A stretch of 64,000 nt of DNA from Ahaetulla prasina (taxonomy: Eukaryota > Chordata > Lepidosauria > Squamata > Colubridae). Where the stretch lies: the NCBI RefSeq assembly GCF_028640845.1, contig NC_080542.1, positions 131,276,580 to 131,340,579 of the forward strand. The letters are read 5' to 3'. Positions 37,424 to 46,302 of the stretch are shown here, piece after piece (the first letter of the stretch is position 1; the number at the start of each line of letters is the position of its first letter). Made by a program: the position numbers and the translations under genes. The notes below the pieces were generated by a model, which saw nothing but the letters and a program-made list of their open reading frames with translations, searched no databases and was not told the DNA's origin.

Positions 37424-37997
37424 CAGTAGTGGCCAAAATTGTGGAAAGCTTTTGAGAAAAGTGTATTTTTGAAGTTTGATGGCTAATAACACCATTTTTT
37501 TTTTGAATTTCAAGATAATCATATTCCACTGCTGGAATGCCTGGGGGATAGGCCAGACTTTAACCCAATTGAAAATCTATGGAGCTGACTAAAGAAATTT
37601 GTTAGTCAGAAGCGACCCAGCAATAAAACCCACCTAATAGATGCAATCATTCAATCTTGGTTTCACATTATAACAGCAGCAGAACTAAAAGACTTGGTTC
37701 ACTCCATGGGAAGACATTGTAAGGCCATAATTCACGCTAAAGGTTACCCAACTAACTGACATAGTGATAGTTTTTGTATATCTCGTTTTTTTCTACATGT
37801 TTCATTTTTCTTCTTTATACTGTAACTGCTATTCTAATAGCAAATCCTTCATAAAAGTTACTGCGTTACATTCTTGAATAAATTATCTTTCCATTGATAT
37901 ATAATTTTATGGTACTATTCCCAAAAAAGTGGTGTTATTAGCTAGTTTTAGAAAATAAACTTTTCCCAAAAGGTTTCCACAATTTTGGCCACTACTG
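37424..37997 (+). mobile_element. Tc1/mariner derivative with long TIRs
   Basis: It starts CAGTAGTGGCCAAAATTGTG after a TA dinucleotide and ends with the inverse CACAATTTTGGCCACTACTG. The inverted match continues inward for about 75 bases with few differences, through an ataacacca segment. The interior keeps the end of a transposase: PDFNPIENLWS on the plus strand (37553-37585) with the E of the catalytic triad, then an in-frame TGA at 37586-37588. Most of the transposase is deleted. The right-hand TA flank is not preserved. Confidence 0.87.
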
Positions 37998-38397
37998 AGC
38001 TCTTACACAAAGTTTTTTTTTAAAAAAATAAAAATGTTATGGATCTTATTGAGGATTTTACTAGAAGATAATCACTTAGGTAGACACTGCACTTTAATTT
38101 TAATGATTACTAATTCTTGACTACTCTTGTAAACTGCTGGGCATTCATGTAAAGTCAGCAGTATTCAAACATTGTAAACTCAATACAATGGTAGATTTAT
38201 TTTAGAGTAAAAAAATGCAGCAGACCCAGATTTCAGAATCAGCTCAAAAAGTTTGATAGTGTGCGGGATTACTGCAGCATATAAAACAAGGGTGGAAAAC
38301 CAATGGAAAAAAGAAATATTGCGGGAGTATCTTGGACAAACTGTCGATTGTCTGGAACCCATAACACATTTCTGACATCAATATAATTGAATGTGTC
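37998..38397. other. No recognisable feature
   Basis: Nothing recognised. Confidence 0.55.
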
Positions 38398-38652
38398 CAG
38401 AAATATTTTACAAGAAGAGTTCTCTACTCCTCTGAGTACAACAAAATACCTTATACCACCAGACTTGAAATCATGGGTTTAGAAAATTTAGAACTATGCC
38501 GCCTTCGACATGACTTGAGTTTAACTCATAGAATCATCTATTACAATGTCCTTCCTGTTGAAGACTGTTTCAGCTTCAATTGCAACAATACACGAGCACA
38601 CAATAGATTTAAGCTTAATGTTAACCGCTCCAATTTTGATTGCAGAAAATAT
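38398..38652 (+). mobile_element. LINE-B, 5' part of a split copy
   Basis: atattttacaagaagagttc onwards, encoding MGLENLELCRLRHDLSLTHR and continuing to cagaaaatat, where LINE-A interrupts it. The copy resumes at 39593. AATAT is present on both sides of the insert (38648-38652 and 39593-39597). Confidence 0.85.
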
Positions 38653-39592
38653 AGAATAGAATAGAATTTTATTGGCCAAGTGTAATTGGACACACAAGGA
38701 ATTTGTCTTGGTGCATATGCTCTCAGTGTACATAAAAGAAAAGATATGTTCATCAAGGTACAACATTTACAACACAATTGATGGTCAATATATCAATATA
38801 AATCATAAGGATTGCCAGCAACAAGTTATAGTCATACAGTCATAAGTGGAAAGAGATTGGTGATGGGAACTATGAGACGATTAATAGTAGTGCAGATTCA
38901 GTAAATAGTTTGACAGTGTTGATGGAATTATTTGTTTAGCAGAGTGATGGCCTTCGGGAAAAAACTGTTCTTGTGTCTAGTTGTTCTGGTGTGCAGTGCT
39001 CTATAGTGTCGTTTTGTGAGTAGGAGTTGAAACAGTTTATGTCCAGGATGTGAGGGGTCTGTAAATATTTTCATGGCCCTCTTCTTGATTCGTGCAGTAT
39101 ACAGGTCCTCAATTGAAGGCAGGTTATTTTAGCAATTATTTTTTCTGCAGTTTTAATTATCCTTTGAAGTCTGTGTTTTTCTTGTTGGGTTGTAGAACCG
39201 AACCAGACAGTTATAGAGGTGCAAATGACAGACTCAATAATTCCTCTGTAGAACTGAATCAGCAGCTCCTTGGGCAGTTTGAGCTTACTGAGTTGGCGCA
39301 GAAAGAACATTCTTTGTTGTTTTTTTTTAATGATGTTTTTGATGTTAGCTGTCCATTTTAGATCTTGCGATATGATAGAACCTAGAAATTTGAAGGTTTC
39401 TACTGTTGATACTGTGTTGGCTAGTATTGTGAGAGGTGGAAGTATGGAAGGGTTTCTCCTAAAGTCTACCACCATTTCTACGGTTTTGAGTGTGTTCAGT
39501 TCCAGATTGTTTTGGTTGCACCACAAGGCTAGTCGTTCGACCTCCCGTCTATATGCGGATTCGTCATTGTCTCGAATGAGACCAATCACACC
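38653..39592 (-). mobile_element. LINE-A copy inserted in LINE-B
   Basis: Minus-strand LINE with a short ATTCT-type tail (gaatagaatagaat on the plus strand), a 3' UTR and a 172-codon ORF (39071-39589). It is 5'-truncated in the RT domain just after the catalytic region. Flanking AATAT repeats mark a 5-bp target duplication. Confidence 0.87.
39071..39589 (-). pseudogene. LINE-A reverse transcriptase C-terminus, truncated
   Basis: A 172-residue ORF covering the thumb and downstream part of an L2/Rex1-like reverse transcriptase. Visible blocks are RLALWCNQNNLELNTLKT (strand after the catalytic box), FKFLGSIISQDLKWTANI, LPKELLIQFYRGIIESVI and HRLQRIIKTAEKI. The catalytic FADD box is missing because the copy starts downstream of it. 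Compared with the copy at 47125-47721, an indel around 39127-39136 shifts the frame after AEKIIAK and replaces the normal C-terminus with an unrelated tail. It cannot encode a functional enzyme. The related copy and nested position make the LINE call secure; the clade (L2 versus Rex1) is less so. Confidence 0.82.
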
Positions 39593-39912
39593 AATATGAC
39601 TTCAGTAACAGAGTTGTTAATGCTTGGAATACACTACCTTACTCTGTGGTCTCTTTCCAAAATCCCCAAAGCTTCAACCAAAAACTGTCTACTATTGACC
39701 TCACCCCATTTCTAAGAGGTCTGTAAGGGGCATGCATAAGAGCACAAGAGTGCCTACCATTCCTGTCCTATTGTTTCCTTTCGTTATATCCAATTAATAT
39801 AGTTATTACATACTCATATATATGCTTATATATTGTATAGTTATTTCATGCTTATGCTTATATATACTATGTGACAAAATAAATAAATAAAATAAATAAA
39901 TAAATAAATAAA
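39593..39912 (+). mobile_element. LINE-B, 3' part of the split copy
   Basis: Resumes at aatatgacttcagtaaca, with the NAWNTLPYSVVS-like codons, the conserved 3' UTR and an (AAAT)n tail at about 39880-39912. It abuts a BovB copy. Confidence 0.87.
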
Positions 39913-39913
39913 A

Positions 39914-40345
39914 TCTATGGCTGTGAAAGTTGGACCATAAGAAAGACTAAGCACAAAGAAAGCACAAATTGAAGCTTTTGAACTGTGGTGCAGGAGAAGA
40001 CTCTTGTGAGTCACTTGGACTGCAAGGTGATCAAACCAGTCTGTCCTAGAGGAGATCAATCCTGACTGCTCTTTAGAAGGCCAGATCCTGAAGATGAAAC
40101 CCAAATACTTTGGCCACCTAATGAGAAGGAAGGATTCACTGGAGAAGAGCCTAATGCTGGGAACGATTGAGGGCAAAAGGAGAATGGGACAACAGAGAAT
40201 GAGGTGGCTGGATGGAGTCACTGAAGCAGTCAGCATGAGCTTAAATGAACTCCAGGGGATGGTAGAAGACAGAAGGACCTGAAGGAATGTTGTCATGGGG
40301 TCGCGATGGGTTGGACATGACTTTGCAACGAAAAACAACAATCTT
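39914..40345 (+). mobile_element. BovB (RTE) LINE 3' end
   Basis: ctatggctgtgaaagttgga onwards to atgggttggacatgactttg. The end of the ORF is open at 40094-40282 with MKPKYFGHLMRRKDSLEKSL and QRMRWLDGVTEAV, the C-terminal BovB region. Upstream codons are broken by frameshifts. It has the authentic BovB 3' end with gttggacatgac and then a short AAC-rich tail. It overlaps the sequence of the 35806 copy by about 40 bases, so these are two separate insertions. Confidence 0.9.
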
Positions 40346-41081
40346 GGACAAAGTTGTATTGATTGAGGTGACATTTCTGCTCACATCCATATGTTGGATA
40401 GGTCAGTTATGTTCGTATATGAACAATGAACACAGGGAATATTAATTCCTGGGAACATTCATGCACTAATGCTTTTTTCTACCAACTAAGAGTTTGAGTC
40501 ACTCTGAGCATAGAACAAAATTTCAACCTTGTTTTTCTTTTTAAAAGCTTGCATTGTTACTGAACCAATCCAGATGCTTCTTGTCCTTAAGCTTCTATGG
40601 TAAAATTGGCATGGGAAGATCATTTCTACTCAGTGCCCTTTTGTACTTTTGTGGAACTAAGGAAAAAAAAAGATAATTCTAGATCCTGCTGGCAAGCAAG
40701 GAAGAGATTTAACTGCATGCAATGAACCGTTCTGAAACAGTTTCTGCTTTAATCAGTGTTGTTAGCTATCATCACCTAAAATTATATCCTTTTCTGAACT
40801 TTGTGATGCTCTCCTGCTCTCCACTTGTCATTTTGATCTTACCCTATTTTACAGTGTTTGGGAATCAAAGATCCCACATCTAATTGCATATCTGATTTCT
40901 CTCTAAGGCCCCTGATGGAATTATGTCACAAGATATCAAAAGAAACTGCTCTGGCAGATGCAACCAAGAATAAAAATATGATCACAAGCAGTTGTCCAGC
41001 ATCTCTGCTTGGCTTCCCAAATCAACTTCTTGGTTGGTCTGTTGCCAAATATACTGTGAAATCAGATAAATATTCCTAGGT
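40346..41081. other. No recognisable feature
   Basis: Nothing recognised. Confidence 0.5.
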
Positions 41082-41413
41082 ACCTTCCTCAATAGTAGTA
41101 ACTGTGAGAGGGATCTTGGAGTCCTAGTGGACAATCATTTAAATATGAGCCAGCTGTGTGCAGGAGCTGCCAAAAAGACAACACATTTCTAGGTTGCATA
41201 AACAGAGGGACAGAATCAAGATCACCTGAAGTGTTAATACCACTTTATAATGCCTTGATAAGGCCACACTTGGAATACTGCATCCAGTTTTGGTCACCAC
41301 AATGTAAAAAAGATGTGGAGACCCTAGAGAGTGCAGAGAAGAGCAACAAAGATGATTAGGGGACTGGAGGATAAAACATATGAAGAACAGTTGCTGGAAT
41401 TGGGTATGTCTAG
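41082..41413 (+). mobile_element. CR1 LINE, 5' part of a copy split by gypsy
   Basis: Encodes the CR1 segment from the [18 protein letters not shown] block through [20 protein letters not shown] to LGMS, with one or two frameshifts. It is interrupted by the gypsy element after TCTAG (41409-41413). The coding segment continues at 45958 with LMKRRARGDMTAVFQYLRGC. Confidence 0.92.
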
Positions 41414-41591
41414 TGTAATGTATCTTTAAAAGTTTTGGCGGGAAAATAGCACGTTGCTGATTGGTTGAAGCCCCTGGTTAAACTGTATATAAAGAGAGGT
41501 TTTTCCCAGCACTGGTTGCTGGGTTCACCATATAGTAAAGAGCTGTTGTCACTATCCTGGTCTCCTGCCTCGTTATTGCCCGAATCTAACA
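41414..41591 (+). repeat. 5' LTR (178 bp)
   Basis: Starts TGTAATGTATC and ends CGAATCTAACA. It contains a TATATAAA box and matches the 3' LTR except for TG at 41475-41476, where the other has CA. Confidence 0.97.
41486..41493 (+). promoter_or_regulatory. LTR TATA box
   Basis: TATATAAA about 72 bases into the LTR, well placed to start retrotransposon transcription some 25-30 bases downstream. It is present identically in the 3' LTR (45852-45859). Confidence 0.75.
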
Positions 41592-41592
41592 C

Positions 41593-41610
41593 TGGCGACG
41601 AGGGTGGGAT
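41593..41610 (+). promoter_or_regulatory. Primer-binding site, tRNA-Ser(GCT)-like
   Basis: One base after the 5' LTR, TGGCGACGAGGGTGGGAT is complementary to the 3' end of vertebrate tRNA-Ser(GCT) with one mismatch (a possible G-U pair) in 18 bases. This is the site where tRNA would prime minus-strand DNA synthesis. The tRNA match is from memory and was not searched. Confidence 0.75.
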
Positions 41611-41690
41611 CTCGAGGCTAAGAGCGCCAGGAAAAGAGCTGAACTCACCAGGAAGACGCGAACCCAGCAAACAAGGGGCGGAAAGCAGCG

Positions 41691-42623
41691 ATGTCCGGCT
41701 ACACACCGCCAGCGCCATTCGACCCAGCTAAAGAAAAATGGGGGTCATACATGGCTGGTTTCGAGTGTTTCCTCGAGGCGAACGAACTTCAAGGAGTTTC
41801 AGACAACAGGAAACGAGCGTATTTCCTGAGCCACTGCGGTCCAGATGTTTTCGACACCGCAGAATCCCTGGCTGAGCCAACGGCGGTACAGTCGGTACCA
41901 TGGCAAACTCTGCAAACTTTACTGAAAACCCATTTCGCACCAACGCCGTCCAAGTACGTGCAACGGTTCGAATTCGGGGAGCGCAGACAGCAAGAGGGCG
42001 AGTCCATCAGCGCATACATGTCCGCCCTGCGGAAAGCCTCAAAACATTGCGAGTATCGAGACTTGGATGAGGCATTGCTGGAGCAACTCATCCGCGGGGT
42101 CAGGGACATCCGTTTGCGGAGGCGGCTGCTGTCTAAAAGCAACCTAACGCTGGCAAATGCCCTGGACGAAGCCAGGGCTCATGAGATGTCTTCCCAAGCG
42201 GCGGAAACCCTACAAAAGCAAGTCACACCAACGGCTGGTGCGAAATCAACCCCGGTCCACAATGAAAAGGTCCAGGCCGAGTCGGAGGGTGAGGAAGAGG
42301 AAGGAGTCTTCCACACCGGGCGGCCGGAAAATGAAGACCATGGTGACTGTGCGAGTTGCGGAGGGCAACACCAACGACAACAATGCAGATTTAAAGATGC
42401 AACTTGTCGGCGATGCGAAAGGAAGGGGCACCTAGCACAGGTCTGTCGAGCTCCCCAATCTTCCCGCCAAAAATTCAAACCGGCCAATCAGAGCGCGGGA
42501 ACGGCGAAGCGGCCCGCGAGTGGTCAGTTTAAAAAAGGCGCGAAGTTGAATCAGACTGTCGTGAGAGTGGGTCACGCATCAACTCGCCTAGAGAAAAAAA
42601 ATCTTTACAAAGGCAAAGATTGA
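41691..42623 (+). CDS. gag: Gypsy Gag polyprotein
   Basis: A 310-residue structural protein that would package element RNA into cytoplasmic virus-like particles. Residues 1-170 resemble the Ty3/gypsy retrotransposon gag domain, with the WQTLQTLLKTHFAPTPSKYV and YMSALRKASKHCEY stretches typical of capsid. An acidic linker (about 195-206) is followed by two zinc knuckles. The first, C220-x2-C223-x3-H227-x4-C232, has a three-residue rather than four-residue spacing. The second, C239-x2-C242-x4-H247-x4-C252, is canonical. A basic tail follows. The ATG is about 100 bases after the LTR. The ORF is open to its TGA at 42621-42623, which overlaps the pol frame. It has no in-frame break, unlike pol. 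Confidence 0.93.
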   Translation: MSGYTPPAPFDPAKEKWGSYMAGFECFLEANELQGVSDNRKRAYFLSHCGPDVFDTAESLAEPTAVQSVPWQTLQTLLKTHFAPTPSKYVQRFEFGERRQQEGESISAYMSALRKASKHCEYRDLDEALLEQLIRGVRDIRLRRRLLSKSNLTLANALDEARAHEMSSQAAETLQKQVTPTAGAKSTPVHNEKVQAESEGEEEEGVFHTGRPENEDHGDCASCGGQHQRQQCRFKDATCRRCERKGHLAQVCRAPQSSRQKFKPANQSAGTAKRPASGQFKKGAKLNQTVVRVGHASTRLEKKNLYKGKD

Positions 42624-42861
42624 GGGGGTGCCGTGCCGATTGGAGGTGGACACCGGCTAATCGATCACGATCATGTCCTGGGACAATCTCGTGAGAGCCT
42701 TACCCGCCATCGCAAAGCGCAAACTGCAACCACAGAAATTAAAGGTACAAGACTACCAGGGGAATCGCATCCCCGTCTGAGGGGTAACGTCCGTCCATGT
42801 CGAGTATGGACAATACAAGAAAACTCTGCCCATCACCATCGTCGATGGGACCCTGCCAAGC
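42592..42861 (+). pseudogene. pol: Gypsy pol: protease region with two stops
   Basis: The pol frame opens at 42592, inside the gag 3' end, one base ahead of the gag frame. It shows an aspartic-protease start, ending EVDTG with the catalytic Asp, where an in-frame TAA (42658-42660) follows directly. A second in-frame stop, TGA at 42778-42780, lies in the body of the protease. The frame then runs into the LLGLDWF-type block at the protease end. Protease normally matures Gag and Pol. This copy cannot make a full-length Gag-Pol. No other frame covers this domain. Confidence 0.87.
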
Positions 42862-44271
42862 TTGTTGGGACTGGACTGGTTCCGAGCATTGGGCATGGGA
42901 GTGACTGGAATCTTCAGAAACGAAGTCGACCTCAAAGACGCACTCGTGAAAGAATTTGGGGACGTTTTCAGAGACTGCCTGGGCAAGTACACGGGGACCC
43001 CTATCTCCTTTAACTTAGACCCCCAAGTTGCCCCTATCCGTCTAAAGGCTAGGAGGGTCTCGTTCGCCCTAAAGCCCAGGATTGACCGGGAACTGGACAA
43101 GCTAGTAAACCAGGGAATTCTAGTGCCAGTTGACCATGCTAAGTGGGAGACCCCTATAGTCACCCCAGTCAAACCGGACGGATCGGTCCGGATTTGCGCT
43201 GACTACAAGGCAACGCTTAACAAAGCGTTGCAAAAGAGTGCTTACCCCGTCCCGGTGGTACAGCACTTACTGCACTCAATGGGGCAAGGGCAAGTTTTTG
43301 CCAAGCTAGACTTGGCCCAAGCCTATCAACAGCTGCCCGTAGACAGCAGCACAGCCGAAGCGCAGACAATTGTGACTCACAGAGGGGCTTTTAAGTGTAC
43401 CCGATTACAGTTTGGGGTTAGTGTGGCTCCAGGGTTATTTCAGAACCTGATGGAGCGGCTATTGCAGGGCCTCCCAGGGGTGGTACCATACTTTGACGAT
43501 GTACTGGTATCCGCTGAAAATCTAGAGGAATTAGGGGTAAGGCTGCGAAAAGTTTTGGGCATTTTCCGGTCTGCCGGTCTCACGGTTAAACTAAACAAAT
43601 GCCAGATCGGGGTTGAGTCTGTGGAATTCCTGGGCTACCGGATAGACAGGGAAGGGATTCACCCCACTGAGAGCAAGGTACGGGCCATCAGGAAGGCCCC
43701 GGTTCCAAAAACCAAAACGGAGTTACAGGCATTCTTAGATCTGGTCAACTTCTACGCGGTATTCTTAAGGAATAAGGCAACAGTAGCCGAGCCGCTGCAT
43801 AAATTACTAGCAAAGTCGGCTGCATGGTCTTGGGGAAAGGCGGAAGCTAGGGCATTCGAAGGGGTAAAGAATCTCCTAACGAGTGATAGCCTCCTTATCC
43901 AATACAATGGCACGCTGCCATTAGTGTTAAGCTGCGATGCATCTCCCTATGGGGTGGGGGCTGTGCTCAGCCACAGGTTACCAAATGGCACAGAAGCCCC
44001 TATTGCATACTACTCCCGAACCATGTCATCAACTGAAAGGAATTATAGCCAGCTTGATAAGGAAGCCTTGGCTATAGTCTCAGGAGTAAAGAAATTCCAT
44101 GAGTATGTATTTGGTCGTGATTTTGAAATCATCACGGACCATAGACCTTTGCTAGGTCTGCTGGCAGGCGACCACCCAACGCCCGTGGCACTTTCGCCAA
44201 GACTGACCCGATGGACTATCTTCCTGGCAGCGTATTCTTACAAATTACTACACCGGCAGGAAAGGAATTAG
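42862..44271 (+). pseudogene. pol: Gypsy pol: reverse transcriptase and RNase H
   Basis: A 469-codon open stretch in the pol frame. The ATG at 42862 is an internal Met at the protease end, not a true start. RT blocks in order: WETPIVTPVKPDGSVRICAD (95-114), AKLDLAQAYQQLPV (147-160) with catalytic D150, RLQFGVSVAPGLFQ (181-194) and the YFDD box (210-213) with D212 and D213. The RNase H domain follows with SCDASPYGVGAVLS (D359), LDKEALAIV (E401) and ITDHRPLLGL (D426). Catalytic residues of both enzymes are present. The frame ends at TAG 44269-44271. The next domain lies in another frame, so a one-base indel has broken the polyprotein. It would convert element RNA to DNA if expressed as part of an intact Pol. 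Confidence 0.95.
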
Positions 44272-45728
44272 GGCATGCAGACGCCCTGAGCAGATGCCCG
44301 TTACCAGAGACTATCAAAGACCCCACTCCGGGGATACCAGTTCTGCTAATTGACTCTTTGGACTCTGGCCCAGTCACATCCAAAGAGGTGGCTTGGGCTT
44401 CGTATAAGGACATTACAATACGAACTGTAATTGGTTGGGTACAAAGAGGTTGGCCCGCTGCGCCGGGCGAGCGTTTTAAAGAGTTTGTAAAAAAACGTGG
44501 GGAACTCTCGGCTCAAGGGGGGTGCCTGCTATGGGGGGATCGAGTGGTGATCCCGGAGAAACTGAGGAAAAAGGTATTGGATCTCCTTCACGAAGGTCAC
44601 CCAGGGATCGTGAGGATGAAGGGTCTAGCGAGAAGCTATGTGTGGTGGCCCTTAATGGACTCGGAAATTGCTGAGAGGGTAGGGAAATGCCAGGCCTGCC
44701 AGGAGTCCAGACCGCTACCCCCAACGGCCCCGATTCGGGAATGGGAGAGACCCCAGAGCCCCTGGTCTAGGATCCATATCGATTTTGCCGGCCCCTTCCA
44801 CGGCCAAACTTTTCTGGTAGTAGTCGATGCCTACTCCAAATGGCTGGAAATCATTCTCATGAGATCCATGACAGCCGAGGCCGTGATCTCAGTCCTACGG
44901 CACCTATTTGTAACCCACGGGTTGCCCGACACCTTAGTCTCCGATAACGGCCCGCAATTCACGGCAACCCAATTTGAGGGGTACTTGGCAGAGGAGGGCA
45001 TCCGACATGTCCTCTTGGTGCCTTTCCACCCTGCGACGAACGGCCTTGCAGAACGTTTCGTTCGGAGCGCAAAGGAAGCATTGTCCAGAATCAAGCCAGG
45101 TGATTGGCAAACAAAAATTGATACATATCTAGCAGTCCAACACAGAACCCCCTGTGTAACAACTGGCCGCAGCCCGGCCGAGCTATTAATGGGTCGGAAG
45201 CTTAGGTGCCCACTAGACCGTTTAAACCCAAACTACACACCAGACGGTTACAAAGGGGCACACGGTAAAACAAGAGAGATGGCAATAGGCGACCTAGTGT
45301 GGGCACACAACTACAGCGAGGGCCCGACCTGGTTAGCAGGAAAAGTCCTAGAAATAACAGGGCCAAAATCATATCTAGTAGAGATAGAGGATGGCAGGGT
45401 ATGGAAGCGCCACATAGATCAAATAAGGAAACGCATAACTGATAACACAGACCCTGACTATTCAATGTATGAATACACAGCTGACTCAAACCCGGAGCAA
45501 ACGCGGGACTTATCTGAGTTCCAAGAAGTCCAGCGACGCCAACCGGTTCCTCCTGAAAACAGCAGGGACGACTCTGCCAATAATCCAGGGCCGGATGGCC
45601 TAGAGGAGGAGCTGAGAGGAACGAACAGTCCCTCCGGTCAGCTCGACTCACTCCCAGAGAATGCATTGCGCAGGTCCGAAAGAGTCAGGAGACGCCCAGT
45701 CTACTTGCGTGACTACGTTGACAAATGA
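44211..45728 (+). pseudogene. pol: Gypsy pol: integrase region in a shifted frame
   Basis: A 505-codon ORF in a different frame from RT/RNase H. Its first residues (about 1-15) are out of frame, and true pol sequence begins around GKELGHADALSR (17-28). The zinc-binding HHCC motif has H127, H130, C160 and C163. The catalytic core has D191 (HIDFAGPF), D245 (SDNGPQF) and E281 (LAERFV), with 35 residues between the last two, as required of a D,D(35)E integrase. A GPKSY block at 384-388 resembles the GPY/F module. No chromodomain is recognised. The C-terminal tail is polar and ends RRSERVRRRPVYLRDYVDK. It would insert element DNA into the host genome. All catalytic residues are present, but it is separated from RT by the frame break at 44211-44271. 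Confidence 0.95.
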
Positions 45729-45766
45729 GATGTTAATTTCATGTAAATAGTGGTAAAGTGTTTTCT

Positions 45767-45779
45767 GGGAGGGAAGGAG
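45767..45779 (+). promoter_or_regulatory. Polypurine tract
   Basis: GGGAGGGAAGGAG directly before the 3' LTR. This is the plus-strand primer site in LTR retroelements. Confidence 0.87.
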
Positions 45780-45957
45780 TGTAATGTATCTTTAAAAGTT
45801 TTGGCGGGAAAATAGCACGTTGCTGATTGGTTGAAGCCCCCAGTTAAACTGTATATAAAGAGAGGTTTTTCCCAGCACTGGTTGCTGGGTTCACCATATA
45901 GTAAAGAGCTGTTGTCACTATCCTGGTCTCCTGCCTCGTTATTGCCCGAATCTAACA
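45780..45957 (+). repeat. 3' LTR (178 bp)
   Basis: Identical to the 5' LTR over 178 bases except for CA at 45841-45842. It is followed by the second TCTAG. Confidence 0.97.
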
Positions 45958-46302
45958 TCTAGTTTAATGAAAAGAAGGGCTAGGGGAGACATGACAGCAG
46001 TATTCCAATATCTCAGGGGCTGCCACAAAGAAGAGGCAGTCAAGCTATTCTCCAAAGCACCTGAGGGTGGGACAAGAAGCAATGGGTGGAAATTAATCAA
46101 GGAGAGAAGCAACTTAGAACTAAGGAGAAATTTTCTGACAGAACAATTAATAAATATTACAACTTGCCTCCAGAAGTTGTGACTGTTCCAACACTGGAAG
46201 TTTTTAAGATGTGAGATAACCATTGGTTTAAAGCGGTGTAGGGTTTCTTACCTAAGCAGGGGGTTGGACTAGAAGACCTCCAAGGTCCCTTCCAACTCTG
46301 TT
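45958..46302 (+). mobile_element. CR1 LINE, 3' part of the split copy
   Basis: Continues the CR1 ORF with LMKRRARGDMTAVFQYLRGC and SNGWKLIKERSNLELRRNFL, then the 3' UTR with ggttggactagaagacctcc. It is well preserved and ends in the long pentamer tail. Confidence 0.93.

Larger units (their letters stand above)
41414..45957 (+). mobile_element. Ty3/gypsy LTR retrotransposon, 4544 bp
   Basis: Complete in structure: 178-bp LTRs (TG...CA), primer-binding site, gag, pol (protease, RT, RNase H, integrase), polypurine tract and a perfect 5-bp target duplication TCTAG (41409-41413 and 45958-45962). It is inserted in a CR1 LINE in the same orientation. There is no envelope ORF, because pol ends 51 bases before the 3' LTR. 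GC content is well above that of the flanks. The LTRs differ at only two adjacent bases, implying recent insertion, yet pol has two in-frame stops and one frame break. The gag-to-pol order PR-RT-RH-INT places it in Ty3/gypsy (Metaviridae). The clade is not determined. Confidence 0.97.

Noticed and set aside
39841..40374. 177-codon minus-strand ORF
   Set aside because: Antisense of LINE-B tail and BovB. Not an independent gene.
41728..42487. Minus-strand ORFs over gag
   Set aside because: Shadow frames of gag. No independent coding signal.
45202..45666. 154-codon minus-strand ORF over integrase
   Set aside because: Antisense shadow of the integrase tail.
45729..45779. Possible env or accessory gene after pol
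   Set aside because: Only 51 bases remain before the 3' LTR, containing the polypurine tract.
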